Below, piece by piece: positions 16,787 to 25,385 of a stretch of DNA of 64,000 nt. Numbering within the stretch: position 1 is the stretch's first letter; each line of letters opens with the position of its first letter. The DNA lies in NCBI RefSeq assembly GCF_028416635.1, contig NZ_CP114013.1, positions 5,332,001-5,396,000 of the forward strand, read 5' to 3'. The notes beneath the pieces are model-generated. The model was not told where the DNA came from. It did not search any database and saw only the letters and a list, made by a program, of their open reading frames with translations. This DNA comes from Baekduia alba (GTDB lineage Bacteria; Actinomycetota; Thermoleophilia; Solirubrobacterales; Solirubrobacteraceae). Made by a program: the position numbers and the translations under genes.

Positions 16787-18094
16787 ATGAGCGCTGCCTT
16801 CAGCAGCGGGACCTCGCCCTCTGGGCGAGCGTCGCGCGACGTCGCCGTCATCGGGCTGGGCCGTGTGGGCCTGCCCCTCGCCCTCGCGTTCGCCGACGCC
16901 GGATTGGACGTCATCGGCGTCGACAACGACCCGGCGCGGACCGACGCGCTGCGCGCCGGCCGCATGCCGTTCGACGAGCCGGGCGCGCAGGCGGTCCTGG
17001 ACCGCGTCCGCGCGGCCGACCGGCTGACGCTCGGCGAGCGCGCCGAGGACGCCGCGCCCGCGACGCACATCGTTCTGACGCTCGGCACGCCGGCGATGTC
17101 GCACATCGAGATCGACCTGCGCCAGATCCGCGCCGTGCTCGACGACCTGCTGCCCCACCTGCGGCCCGGCCACGCGATCCACCTGCGCTCGACGATCGCG
17201 CCGGACACGACGGAGTTCGTCGCCGGCTACCTGGCCAAGCACCGTGGCTTCGTCATCGGTGAGGACGTCTTCGTCGCGCACGTGCCGGAGCGCATCGCGT
17301 CGGCCCGGTTCTTCGAGGAGATCTCCACGCTGCCGTGCATCGTCGGCGGCGTCGGCGCCCGGTCCGGCGAGGTCGCAGCGGAGCTGTTCGAGCGCCTCGG
17401 CGCGCCGATCGTCCAGACCACGCCGGTCCAGGCCGAGCTGGCCAAGATCTGGACCAACATCCTGCGGTACGCGAACTTCGCGCTCCCCAACCTGATGATG
17501 ATGGACTGCGAGCAGTACGGCGCGAACGTCTTCGAGGTGGTGGACCTGATCAACCGCGACTACCCGCGCGGCGGCATGAAGCTCCCCGGCTTCACCGCGG
17601 GGACGTGCCTGCGCAAGGACTTCGCGTTCTCCGAGGAGCGCTCCAACGCGCCGGGAATGCTGCTGGCGGTGTCGCGGGTCAACGAGAGCGTGCCGCTGTT
17701 CCTGGTCCAGGGGCTCAAGCGCCGGCTGGGGTCGCTGGACGGCCGCAAGATCGCGGTGCTCGGCCTGGCGTTCAAGAGCGACACCGACGACGAGCGCGAC
17801 TCGCTGTCGCACAAGCTCGTCCGGCTGCTCGAGCGCGAGCTCGCCGACGTCGCGATCCACGACCCGCACGTCCCGACGCCGACGTCGTCGCTGCAGGACG
17901 CGGTGCTCGACGCCGACGCCGTGGTCGTCGCGACCAACCACCACGAGTTCTGCACGCCGGAGGCGCTGCGGGCGATCGTGGAGGGCGCCCGGCACGAGGC
18001 GCTGGTCGTCGACCCGTGGAACTGCTGGGGCGCGGCGCAGGTGTTCGCGCACGCGGACGAGGTCGCGCTGCTCGCGGGCCTCACGTCGCGCTAG
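16787..18094 (+). CDS. UDP-sugar dehydrogenase (WecC/UDP-glucose dehydrogenase type)
   Basis: A 435-residue four-electron NAD-dependent dehydrogenase of the UDP-glucose/GDP-mannose/UDP-ManNAc family. It has DVAVIGLGRVGLPLALAFAD (Rossmann loop), VLTLGTPAM, HLRSTIAPDTTE, the substrate-binding block ELAKIWTNILRYANFALPN, and the catalytic cysteine in FTAGTCLRKDFAF. The C-terminal domain has AVLGLAFKSDTDDERDS and a terminal VVDPWNCWG. It would make a UDP-uronic acid. The TCLRKD form and tandem WecG-type neighbour favour UDP-ManNAc over UDP-glucose, but this is inference. I chose the ATG at 16787 because the upstream start overlaps the preceding gene. Confidence 0.88.
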   Translation: MSAAFSSGTSPSGRASRDVAVIGLGRVGLPLALAFADAGLDVIGVDNDPARTDALRAGRMPFDEPGAQAVLDRVRAADRLTLGERAEDAAPATHIVLTLGTPAMSHIEIDLRQIRAVLDDLLPHLRPGHAIHLRSTIAPDTTEFVAGYLAKHRGFVIGEDVFVAHVPERIASARFFEEISTLPCIVGGVGARSGEVAAELFERLGAPIVQTTPVQAELAKIWTNILRYANFALPNLMMMDCEQYGANVFEVVDLINRDYPRGGMKLPGFTAGTCLRKDFAFSEERSNAPGMLLAVSRVNESVPLFLVQGLKRRLGSLDGRKIAVLGLAFKSDTDDERDSLSHKLVRLLERELADVAIHDPHVPTPTSSLQDAVLDADAVVVATNHHEFCTPEALRAIVEGARHEALVVDPWNCWGAAQVFAHADEVALLAGLTSR

Positions 18095-18097
18095 CGT
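18092..18097 (+). promoter_or_regulatory. TAGCGT box that reuses a stop codon
   Basis: TAGCGT begins with the TAG stop of the dehydrogenase gene and ends 10 bases before the ATG at 18108. Confidence 0.45.
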
Positions 18098-18107
18098 GCC
18101 GGATCGC

Positions 18108-19076
18108 ATGAATCGCGTACTCGTCACCGGCGGCGCCGGCACCATCGGCGCGGCGGTCGTCCGCCGCCTCCTGAGCGACCCGCGCTTCGAGGTACGCGTC
18201 AGCGACCAGCGCGAGGCGCCGCAGTGGATGCGCGAGGGCTGCGAGATCCACCAGGGCGACCTGCGCGTGCTGGACGAGGCGCGGAAGGCCACGCAGGGCT
18301 GCACGCACGTCATCCACCTCGCCGCGATCGTCGGCGGGATCGGCAACTTCCACAAGCTGCCCCACACGCTGACCGAGGTGAACAACGCCCTGTACAACGG
18401 CGTCGTGCGCGCGGCGCTCGACCACGACGTGGAGCGGTTCGTGTACGTGTCGTCCTCGATGGTCTTCGAGCGCGCGACCGAGTACCCGACGACCGAGGCG
18501 CACATCCTCGACACGCCGATCCCGGCCAGCGCCTACGGCTTCTCCAAGCTGACCGGCGAGGTGTACGTGAAGGCCGCGCACGAGGAGCACGGGTTCCCCT
18601 ACACCATCTGCCGTCCGTTCAACGCCTACGGGCCGGGCGAGATGCCCGAGGACGAGCCGGGGATCGCGCACATGGTCCCCGACGTCATCAAGAAGTGCCT
18701 GGCCCTGCCCGAGGGCGCGCCGCTGCCGATCTTCGGCGACGGGACGCAGACGCGGACGCTGACGCACATCGACGACATCGCGGACGGGATCGTGGTGTCG
18801 ATGGCGTCCGAGGCCGGGCTGCACGAGGACTTCAACATCTCCGCCGGCGACGAGATGACCGTGGCCGAGATCGCCCAGGTCATCTGGGAGGAGTGCGGCC
18901 GGGACCCGGAGGCGTTCGCCCTGGAGCACCTGCCGACCTACCCGGTCGACGTGGTGCGGCGCTGGCCGTCCGTGGAGAAGGCGGACCGGTTGTTGGGGTG
19001 GAAGGCCCAGATCGGCGTCCGCGAGGGCGTTCGTCAGACGGCTGACTGGCTGCGCGGGGTCCTCGCCGCCTCCTGA
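18108..19076 (+). CDS. NAD-dependent epimerase/dehydratase (extended SDR)
   Basis: A 322-residue extended SDR: VLVTGGAGTIGAAVVRRLLS (NAD-binding GxxGxxG), GDLRVLDEARKATQGCTHVI, HLAAIVGGIGNFHKLP, catalytic VSSSMVFE and YGFSKLTGEVY, RPFNAYGPGE, and GDGTQTRTLTHIDDIADGI. The VGGIGNFHKLPHTLTEVNN stretch recalls GDP-mannose 3,5-epimerase or GDP-fucose-synthase-like branches rather than plain GalE, but the product cannot be fixed. I prefer the ATG at 18108 over a GTG at 18096, which would lie within the TAGCGT box. It probably supplies a modified nucleotide sugar to the surrounding transferases. Confidence 0.85.
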   Translation: MNRVLVTGGAGTIGAAVVRRLLSDPRFEVRVSDQREAPQWMREGCEIHQGDLRVLDEARKATQGCTHVIHLAAIVGGIGNFHKLPHTLTEVNNALYNGVVRAALDHDVERFVYVSSSMVFERATEYPTTEAHILDTPIPASAYGFSKLTGEVYVKAAHEEHGFPYTICRPFNAYGPGEMPEDEPGIAHMVPDVIKKCLALPEGAPLPIFGDGTQTRTLTHIDDIADGIVVSMASEAGLHEDFNISAGDEMTVAEIAQVIWEECGRDPEAFALEHLPTYPVDVVRRWPSVEKADRLLGWKAQIGVREGVRQTADWLRGVLAAS

Positions 19077-19115
19077 AGTCGTTTGTGAGGCTGTGGGCCG
19101 GGTAGCGCAACGGAC

Positions 19116-19379
19116 ATGGCTTCTCTCACCATCCGTCGTCGCAAGACCAAGTCCCAGCGCGCGGCGAGCGCCGCCGGCAAGGCCGGCTCCGCCGCCTGGA
19201 CGTTCGTGAAGGCCCGCGTCGCGTGGGTCGCGGGCAAGAAGGCCGCGAAGGTCGCCGTGCCCGCCGCCGCCGTCGGCACCGCCGCCGTCGTCGCCAAGAA
19301 GCGCTCCGGCCACAGCGACGCGCCGCCGGAGCCGACCGCCGTCAACGGGACGCCGAAGGCTCCCGCCGGCGTCGCCTGA
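19116..19379 (+). CDS. Small basic Ala/Lys-rich protein
   Basis: An 87-residue protein. The N terminus is strongly basic (SLTIRRRKTKSQRAASAAGK), then comes an Ala/Val-rich amphipathic middle (KAAKVAVPAAAVGTAAVVAK) and a Pro/Ala tail. It is not a clear membrane helix and not a recognised domain; composition is a little like Lys/Ala-rich nucleoid or envelope-associated peptides. Codon use matches neighbours, so it is likely real. It stands alone between an epimerase gene and a hairpin at 19389-19413. No function is assigned. Confidence 0.65.
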   Translation: MASLTIRRRKTKSQRAASAAGKAGSAAWTFVKARVAWVAGKKAAKVAVPAAAVGTAAVVAKKRSGHSDAPPEPTAVNGTPKAPAGVA

Positions 19380-19388
19380 GCGACCGGC

Positions 19389-19413
19389 CTGGCCCGCGCG
19401 CGTGGCGGGCCAG
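19389..19413. terminator. Hairpin between convergent genes
   Basis: Perfect 9-bp stem CTGGCCCGC/GCGGGCCAG around a 7-base loop, placed 9 bases after the stop of the small basic protein and 14 bases from the stop of the convergent secreted protein gene. There is no T-run. It is a likely bidirectional transcription end. Confidence 0.55.
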
Positions 19414-19427
19414 ACCGAGTCTGGTGC

Positions 19428-20273
19428 TCAGGACGGCCGCGTCGGCCAGGGCAGCGCCGCCGTGACCAGCGGCGTGCCGTCCGTGTCGGCCGCGGCCAGC
19501 GACAGCGCGGTGTGGCCATCGATGTCCAGGTCGAAGCGGTCGCCGAACTTCTGCCCGCCGCTGCGCGAGCGGGCCGGGCCGAACGGGACCGGCGTCGCGC
19601 AGGCCGTGCCGTCGCACTTGGCGATCGTCGTCGCCGCGCCAGGCGCGGCGGTGCCGGTCCAGACCACGTCGACGTAGGCATTGCTCGGCGATGTCGCCGG
19701 CACGTCGAAGCTCAGCCGCTTGGCGCGGTCGTCCTGCGCCGGGAACGCGACGCCGAACGTCTTGCCGGCGCCCGCGCCGCGCCAGGCGTTGCCCTTCAGC
19801 AGCAGCTCGCCGTCGGTGCGGAAGAACAGGACCGGACGCGTCCGGGTCCGCTGGACCGCCAGCTCGATCGCGTCGACGCCGGGCGGCGGCTGGCGCAGCG
19901 TGATGGTCCGGTGGACCGTCTGCGTCTCGCCCGCGCCCAGGCGAACCGAGAACAGCGCGTCGGCCTTGCAGTCAGGGAGGACGCCGCTGCCGCTCATGCA
20001 GCGCCCGGCGCGCACGTAGCGCGTCAGGGGCGCGTCGGTCAGGTTGCGCAGCCGCACGGTGGCGGCCACGCTCAGCCGGCCGTTGACGCGCTTGGTGGCC
20101 GCCTGGAGCGTCAGCACGCGCACCTCGCCGCGGTCGTAGGTGACGACGCGGCTGTGCGGGCGGCCGTTGGGCGGCGGGTTGGGCGTGGCGGCCTGGGCCG
20201 CGACGGGCAGGGCCGCCGCGGCGGCGGCGACGAGGGCGAGGGGAGCGAGGGGAGTGAGGGAGTGGATCCGCAT
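19428..20273 (-). CDS. Secreted protein of unknown function
   Basis: A 281-residue protein with a clear Sec signal peptide (hydrophobic LAPLALVAAAAAALPVAAQA, cleavage after AQA near residue 30) and a beta-rich mature part. Cysteines occur in pairs (RCMSGSGVLPDC and KCDGTACA), so disulfides are likely. FSVRLGAGETQTVHRTITLR and similar blocks look like immunoglobulin-type strands. The start is the ATG at 20273, which puts basic residues directly before the hydrophobic core; an ATG six codons upstream is less suitable. It is not part of an obvious operon and matches no family I recognise. Confidence 0.7.
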   Translation of the reverse strand: MRIHSLTPLAPLALVAAAAAALPVAAQAATPNPPPNGRPHSRVVTYDRGEVRVLTLQAATKRVNGRLSVAATVRLRNLTDAPLTRYVRAGRCMSGSGVLPDCKADALFSVRLGAGETQTVHRTITLRQPPPGVDAIELAVQRTRTRPVLFFRTDGELLLKGNAWRGAGAGKTFGVAFPAQDDRAKRLSFDVPATSPSNAYVDVVWTGTAAPGAATTIAKCDGTACATPVPFGPARSRSGGQKFGDRFDLDIDGHTALSLAAADTDGTPLVTAALPWPTRPS

Positions 20274-20306
20274 GGCACTTACCCAACGCACCCGCGTCGC
20301 CGAGGG

Positions 20307-21248
20307 TTACGGCGTCGCGTCCAGCGTCGCGCGCATGCCTTCGCGCAACCCGATCTCCGCGACGAACCCGAGCTCGTCCCGGGCGCGCGACACGTCCAGG
20401 CAGGACCGCTCGATCTCGCCCAGCCGCGCCTCGGCGAACACCGGCTCGAAGCCGCGCGCGACCGCGTCGGGGTCCAGCTCCTTCATGACCTCGACGATGT
20501 CGAGCACGGTGGTCTCCCGCCCGGTCCCGACGTTGATCTCGCCGGTCACCGACGACTGCCCGGCCGCGAGCTGGGCGCGCACGACGTCGCCGACGTACAC
20601 GTAGTCGCGCGTCTGCTCGCCGTTGCCGTAGATCGTCGGGGCCTCGCCCGCGCGCAGCTTGCCGCAGAAGATCGCGATCACGCCGGCCTCGCCGAGCGGG
20701 TCCTGACGCGGGCCGAACACGTTGCCGAGCCGCAGCGTCACGTTGGACTGGCCGTACAGGCGCCCGAACCAGCCGAGGTAGCGCTCGGCGCAGAACTTCG
20801 ACTGTCCGTAGGCGGCCATAGGCAGCGGGGTCGTGCCCTCCGGCGACGGGATCACGTCGGCGTCGCCGTAGATCGCGCCGCCGGTCGACGTGTTCACCAC
20901 GCGCCCCACGCCCGCGACCCGCGCGGCCTCCAGGACGTTGACCGTCCCGACGACGTTGACCGACGCGTCGAACGCCGGGTCCTCGATCGACCTGCGGACG
21001 TCGATCTGCGCCGCGAGGTGCCAGATGACGTCGGGCGCGACGTCGCCGACGAGTTCGGTCAGCGTCTTGGCGTCGGTGATGTCGACCTCGTGCAGCCGCG
21101 CGCCGCGGTCGAACGCCCCGGCCTCGAGGTTGCTCCGCCGCCCCGTGACGAGGGTGTCGACCACGTCGACCTCCGCCCCCTGGTCCAGGAGCGCGTCGAC
21201 GAGGTTGGATCCGATGAAGCCGGCGCCGCCGGTGACGAGTGCACGCAT
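20307..21248 (-). CDS. UDP-glucose 4-epimerase-like NAD-dependent epimerase
   Basis: A 313-residue extended [37 protein letters not shown], a DITDAKTLTELV block, HLAAQIDVRRSIEDPAFDAS, VNTSTGGAIYGDADVIP, catalytic YGQSK (Tyr-x3-Lys), LRLGNVFGPRQDPLGEAGVI and TRDYVYVGDVVRAQ. This set is typical of bacterial GalE-like epimerases acting on UDP-glucose/UDP-GlcNAc, with the shorter actinobacterial/archaeal form. It likely makes UDP-galactose-type donors for the locus. ATG at 21248; TAGCCT ten bases upstream. A longer in-frame start would run into the upstream GT4 gene. Confidence 0.88.
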   Translation of the reverse strand: MRALVTGGAGFIGSNLVDALLDQGAEVDVVDTLVTGRRSNLEAGAFDRGARLHEVDITDAKTLTELVGDVAPDVIWHLAAQIDVRRSIEDPAFDASVNVVGTVNVLEAARVAGVGRVVNTSTGGAIYGDADVIPSPEGTTPLPMAAYGQSKFCAERYLGWFGRLYGQSNVTLRLGNVFGPRQDPLGEAGVIAIFCGKLRAGEAPTIYGNGEQTRDYVYVGDVVRAQLAAGQSSVTGEINVGTGRETTVLDIVEVMKELDPDAVARGFEPVFAEARLGEIERSCLDVSRARDELGFVAEIGLREGMRATLDATP

Positions 21249-21258
21249 GAAGCGCCGC

Positions 21259-21264
21259 AGGCTA
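21259..21264 (-). promoter_or_regulatory. TAGCCT box for epimerase gene
   Basis: On the complement TAGCCT ends 10 bases before the ATG at 21248. Confidence 0.45.
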
Positions 21265-21336
21265 CCCATCGCGCCGGCCTCCCTGCGGACCTCCCAGGCC
21301 CGCGCAGGCGTGGGCCAGCGCGGGCTGGCCCGGGCG

Positions 21337-22482
21337 CTAGGCGGACGGCGGGCCGGCGGCGACGGCGTCGTACAGCGCCGCGAGGCGCGGGGCGACGACA
21401 TCGGGCGCGGCGCGGCGGCGGGCGGCCACGAGCGCGCGGGCGCCGGCGGAGGGGTCGCCCGAGGCGGCGAGGACGGCGGAGGCCAGCGCCGTGACGTCCT
21501 CGGGCGCGACGAGCGTCGCGTCGCCCTCCAGCTCGGCCAGCGCGCCGACGCGCGTCGCGACGACGGGCAGGCCCGCGGCCATGGCCTCCAGCGCGGCGAG
21601 GCCGAACGTCTCCTGCGCGCGCGAGGGGACGAGGGCGACGGTCGCCTCCGCGCGCAGCCGGGCCAGCGCGTCCTCGTCGACGCGGCCGGCGAAGGCGACG
21701 TCGGCGCCGAGCGCGGCGGCCTGCGCGCGCAGCTCGCCCGCCAGCGGCCCGTCGCCGCAGATCGTCAGCGGCAGGGCTGCCGCCGCGCAGGCGGCGATCG
21801 CGAGGTCGACGCCCTTCTCGCGCGCCAGCCGCGACGTAACGATCGCGCGCGGTGGCCGCGGCGCCGCGGGCGGCTGCGCCGCGAACCGCCGGACGACGTG
21901 GCCCAGCACCGTCGCCTCGCCGACCCGCGCGGGCGCGCCCAACGCGACGAGCCGCTCCCGCGCCGCCACGCTCGGCACGACGATCGCGTCGGCCTGCTCC
22001 ACCATTCGCCGCTGATGGGCGGCGAGCGCCGCCGCGTAGGTCGCCGCCTCGACGCGCGAGCCGCGGCAGTTCAGCCGCACGCCCGGCAGCGTCGCGCGCC
22101 CATGGCACCGCACGCAGTCCTCGCCGCGCGGGTTGACGCACGTGCCGACCGCGCAGACCAACCGGTAGTTGTGCAGGTGCAGCACGGTTCGCGCACCCGC
22201 CGCCCGCGCCGCGGCCAGCGCGCGCCATCCGAGCGTCGGGTGCAGGTTGTGCGCGTGCACGATCCGCGCGCCGCCGCGCGCCACCGCGTCGCCGACCTCC
22301 TCCGGCGCCAGGCCGCCGCGCAGCAGGCCCAGCGCGGCGCGCGCCCGGCCGACCGCGGCGCTGTCGCGCTCCAGCACCTCGACATCCTCGCCCAACCGCT
22401 CCCGCACGAGCCAGGCGAGGTCCTCCACGACCCGCTCCTCACCCCCGGAGACGCGGTAGCGGTTGTGCAGGAACAGGATCAC
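21337..22482 (-). CDS. Family 4 glycosyltransferase with Cys cluster
   Basis: A 381-residue GT4 protein: FLHNRYRVSGGEERVVEDLA (acceptor domain), VHAHNLHPTLGW, then a five-cysteine cluster CAVGTCVNPRGEDCVRCHGR plus NCRG about 13 residues on. The donor domain has IVTSRLAREKGVDLAI, ICGDGPLAGELRAQA and EX7E in SRAQETFGLAALEAMAAG. The cysteine cluster occurs in a subgroup of bacterial GT4 enzymes and may bind a metal or be structural. It starts with GTG at 22482, eight bases after a TAGGGT box. It is divergent from the two-domain GT2 gene. Substrate unknown. Confidence 0.85.
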   Translation of the reverse strand: MILFLHNRYRVSGGEERVVEDLAWLVRERLGEDVEVLERDSAAVGRARAALGLLRGGLAPEEVGDAVARGGARIVHAHNLHPTLGWRALAAARAAGARTVLHLHNYRLVCAVGTCVNPRGEDCVRCHGRATLPGVRLNCRGSRVEAATYAAALAAHQRRMVEQADAIVVPSVAARERLVALGAPARVGEATVLGHVVRRFAAQPPAAPRPPRAIVTSRLAREKGVDLAIAACAAAALPLTICGDGPLAGELRAQAAALGADVAFAGRVDEDALARLRAEATVALVPSRAQETFGLAALEAMAAGLPVVATRVGALAELEGDATLVAPEDVTALASAVLAASGDPSAGARALVAARRRAAPDVVAPRLAALYDAVAAGPPSA

Positions 22483-22490
22483 TGGCGGCG

Positions 22491-22496
22491 ACCCTA
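22491..22496 (-). promoter_or_regulatory. TAGGGT box for GT4 gene
   Basis: On the complement TAGGGT ends 8 bases before the GTG at 22482, in the divergent gap with the GT2 fusion gene. Confidence 0.45.
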
Positions 22497-22531
22497 GTGG
22501 GTCTGGACGGGCCCACTCGTGGGTCGATCAC

Positions 22532-22537
22532 TAACGT
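22532..22537 (+). promoter_or_regulatory. TAACGT box for GT2 fusion gene
   Basis: TAACGT ends 11 bases before the GTG at 22549 and supports that start over a GTG at 22519. Confidence 0.4.
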
Positions 22538-22548
22538 CCCATCCGTCC

Positions 22549-24228
22549 GTGCCCGCGCCCGTCGCCGTCATCCTGCCCACCGCCGGGCGTCCCGCGTACC
22601 TCGATGTCGCGCTGGCGTCGATCGTGCCGCAGGCCGAGGCGCTCGGGGCCGATGTGCTGGTGGTCGACGACGGGCCGACGCCGGCGACGCGCGAGGCGGC
22701 GCTGCGCCACGGCGCCCGGTACGTCGCGCACGACCGCGGCCGCGGGCTCAACGCCGCGCGCAACACCGGCGCGGACAGCACGGACGCGCCGCTGCTCGTC
22801 TACGTCGACGACGACGTCGAGGTCCGCCCCGGCTGGCTCGCCGCGCTCGTGGTCGCCGACGCGACGCTGCCGCACGACGTCGGCGTCCTCACCGGCCCGA
22901 TCCACGCGCGCTTCGAGGACCACCACCCGCGCTTCTGCGGGCGCGAGGACCCGCCGATCACGCACCTCGACCTCGGCACCGCCGACCGCGACGCGCCGCA
23001 CGCCTGGGGCGCGAACATGGCGGTGCGGCGCGCGGCGCTGCGGCAGGTCGGGCCGTTCGACGAGACCCGCGAGCTCTACGGCGACGAGCAGGAGTGGCAG
23101 GCGCGCCTGAAGCGGTCCGGCGGGCGCATCCGCTACATCGCCGGCGCCGCGCTGGACCACCGCCGGGCCGGCGACGACGCCCGCCTCTTCGACCTCGCCC
23201 GCGCCGCCTACCGCCGCGGCCGCGCCTCGCGCCGGTTCGACATCTCCAAGAACACCGCGCCGTCGACCGAGCACGAGCTCCGCGTCCTCGCCGGCTGCCT
23301 CGCCCACGGCCCGCGCTTCCGCTGCGCCAACGGCCCGATCCTCACCGCCCATTCGCTCGGCCGCCTGCGCTCGCTGCTCGCCGAGCGCCTCGCGCCGCCC
23401 CCGCCGCCACCCGCGACCCCGGGCGTCGACGACTTCCTCAGCGGCCGCTCCGGCTACGTCGCCGGCCAGCGCGGCCGCGTCCTGCGCGCCCACGACGCGC
23501 TGCACGACGTCCTCCAGCTCCCGGCCCGCGCGCGCCGCCTGCGGACCGCCGCGCGGCGGGGCCCGCGCCGCCGGGTGCTCGTCGTCGGCCTCGAGCGCCT
23601 CGACGTCCCCAACCTGATGGCGTCGACCCGCGCCGAGCTGCTGCGCTCCCGCCACGACGTCACGGTCGACACCGCGCCGGCCACGCCCGGCCGCGGCAAG
23701 TTCGAGAACCTCGACGCGCTCCTCGCCCACCACGACGTCGGCGCCTTCGACTGGATCGTCGTCACCGACGACGACGTCGCGTTCCCGCGCGCCTTCCTCG
23801 ACACGTTCATCGCCTGCGCCGAGGCCGGCGACCTCAGCCTCGCCCAGCCCGCCCACCGCCGCCACTCGCACGCCGCGTGGGACGTGACCCGCCGCCGCGC
23901 CGGCAGCGACTGGCGCGAGACCAACTTCGTGGAGATCGGCCCGGTCACCGCGTTCGACCGCCGCGCCGCCGCCGCGCTCCTGCCGTTCCCCGAGCACCTC
24001 AAGATGGGCTGGGGCCTGGACGCGCACTGGTCGGCGGTCGCGCGCGACCACGGCTGGCGGATCGGCGTCGTCGACGCCACGCCGATCGGCCACACGATCC
24101 GCCCCGCCGCCGAGGGCTACCCGCGCGAGACCGCCGCCGCCGAGGCGCGCCGCTTCCTCGACGGCCGCCCGTACGTCACGCGCGACGCCGTCCGGACCCT
24201 CGAAGCGCACAGGATCGGTGAGCGGTGA
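22549..24228 (+). CDS. GT2 glycosyltransferase fused to DUF707-like domain
   Basis: A 559-residue two-domain protein. Residues 1-290 are GT2: VAVILPTAGRPAYLDVALAS, VLVVDDGPTPATREAA, GLNAARNTGADSTDAPLLVY, DXD in YVDDDVEV, WGANMAVRRAALRQVGPFDE. A Pro-rich linker (APPPPPPATP, about 282-291) leads to a second domain with RRVLVVGLERLDVPNLMAST, WIVVTDDDVAFPRAFLDTFI, LSLAQPAHRRHSHAAW, NFVEIGPVTAFDRRA and MGWGLDAHWSAVARDHGWRI followed by VVDATPIGHT. The last set resembles DUF707 (SQPA, FVEV, GWGLD, VVD, H), itself a putative glycosyltransferase. So the protein may carry two sugar-transfer sites. It overlaps the next gene by four bases. Confidence 0.8.
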   Translation: MPAPVAVILPTAGRPAYLDVALASIVPQAEALGADVLVVDDGPTPATREAALRHGARYVAHDRGRGLNAARNTGADSTDAPLLVYVDDDVEVRPGWLAALVVADATLPHDVGVLTGPIHARFEDHHPRFCGREDPPITHLDLGTADRDAPHAWGANMAVRRAALRQVGPFDETRELYGDEQEWQARLKRSGGRIRYIAGAALDHRRAGDDARLFDLARAAYRRGRASRRFDISKNTAPSTEHELRVLAGCLAHGPRFRCANGPILTAHSLGRLRSLLAERLAPPPPPPATPGVDDFLSGRSGYVAGQRGRVLRAHDALHDVLQLPARARRLRTAARRGPRRRVLVVGLERLDVPNLMASTRAELLRSRHDVTVDTAPATPGRGKFENLDALLAHHDVGAFDWIVVTDDDVAFPRAFLDTFIACAEAGDLSLAQPAHRRHSHAAWDVTRRRAGSDWRETNFVEIGPVTAFDRRAAAALLPFPEHLKMGWGLDAHWSAVARDHGWRIGVVDATPIGHTIRPAAEGYPRETAAAEARRFLDGRPYVTRDAVRTLEAHRIGER

Positions 24229-25385
24229 AGGTCCTGGTGGTGGCCGAGTTCTACCCCCGCGTCGCCGAGCCGGCGCTCGGGATCTGGGCCCACCGCCAGG
24301 CGCTCGCCGCGCGCGACCACGGCGCCGAGGTCCGCGTCGTCGTCCTGCACCGTCCGATCGCGCCGGCCGCGCGCATGCGCGACCGCGCCGCCTGGCGCGC
24401 CGCGCTCGCGCAGCCCGCCCGCGTCGAGCTCGACGGCCTCGACGTCCGCTACCTCAAGTTCGTCTCGCCACCGCGCGGCCGCAGCTACCCGCACTGGGGC
24501 GCGTTCGCGGCGCCCGGCCTCGCGCTCGAGCTCCGCAGGATCCGCCGCACGTTCCCCTACGACCTGGTCCACGCCCACTACGCCGTCCCGTCGGCCGACG
24601 CCGTCCTCCGGACGCGCGACCGCACGCCGCTCGTCATCTCCGAGCACGGCGGCGACGTCTTCCACACCGCCCGCCTGCCGGCCGGCAACGCCCGCGTCCG
24701 CCACGCGTTCTCGGCCGCGCGCCTCGTGCTTGCCAACTCGTTCGGGATCGAGCGCGCCTGCCGCGAGCTCGGCGCGCGCCGGACCAAGGTGGTGCACCTG
24801 GGCACCGACCTCATCCCGATGGAGCGCAGGCCGCCCGCCCGCCCGACGCTCGTCACCGTCGGCCAGCTCATCGCCCGCAAGCGCCAGGCCGATGTCCTGC
24901 GCGCGATGTGGATCCTGCGCGAGCGCCGCCCCGACCTGCGCTACCGGCTGATCGGCGACGGCCCGGAGCGCGACAGCCTCGCGCTGCTCGCCCGCCAGCT
25001 CGACCTCCAGGACCGCGTCGAGTTCACCGGCCCGCTCCCGCACGACGAGGCGCTCAAGCGCGGCCGCGACGCCTCGGTCTTCGTCATGCCCTCGACCGAC
25101 GAGGCGTTCGGCGTCGCCTACGTCGAGGCGATGGCCGCCGGCCTGCCCGCGATCGGGTCGCGCGGCGAGCCCGGCCCAGAGGACATCGCGCGGCTCGGCC
25201 ACGGCATGCGGCTCGTCCCGCCCGGCGACCCCGAGGCGCTGGCGGGCGCGATCGACACGCTGCTCGACGGCGACTGGGGCGCGCGCATCGGCGCGGCCGC
25301 GCAGGCGACCGTCGCCGCCCACTTCACCTGGGACGCCTGCGGCGCGGCGACCGTCCGCGCCTACGAGGAGGCCCTCGCGGGATGA
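24225..25385 (+). CDS. Family 4 glycosyltransferase
   Basis: A 386-residue GT4 protein starting at a GTG that overlaps the GT2 fusion's stop (GTGA). N-terminal KVLVVAEFYPRVAEPALGIW and DLVHAHYAVPSADAVL form the acceptor domain; VTVGQLIARKRQADVLRAMW, LIGDGPERDSLALLARQLDL, PSTDEAFGVAYVEAMAAG (EX7E) and PAIGSRGEPGPEDIA form the donor domain. The AxGIWAHRQA motif near the N terminus resembles teichuronic acid TuaC-type transferases. It is coupled to a further GT4 gene downstream (ATGA overlap). Substrate unknown. Confidence 0.85.
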   Translation: MKVLVVAEFYPRVAEPALGIWAHRQALAARDHGAEVRVVVLHRPIAPAARMRDRAAWRAALAQPARVELDGLDVRYLKFVSPPRGRSYPHWGAFAAPGLALELRRIRRTFPYDLVHAHYAVPSADAVLRTRDRTPLVISEHGGDVFHTARLPAGNARVRHAFSAARLVLANSFGIERACRELGARRTKVVHLGTDLIPMERRPPARPTLVTVGQLIARKRQADVLRAMWILRERRPDLRYRLIGDGPERDSLALLARQLDLQDRVEFTGPLPHDEALKRGRDASVFVMPSTDEAFGVAYVEAMAAGLPAIGSRGEPGPEDIARLGHGMRLVPPGDPEALAGAIDTLLDGDWGARIGAAAQATVAAHFTWDACGAATVRAYEEALAG

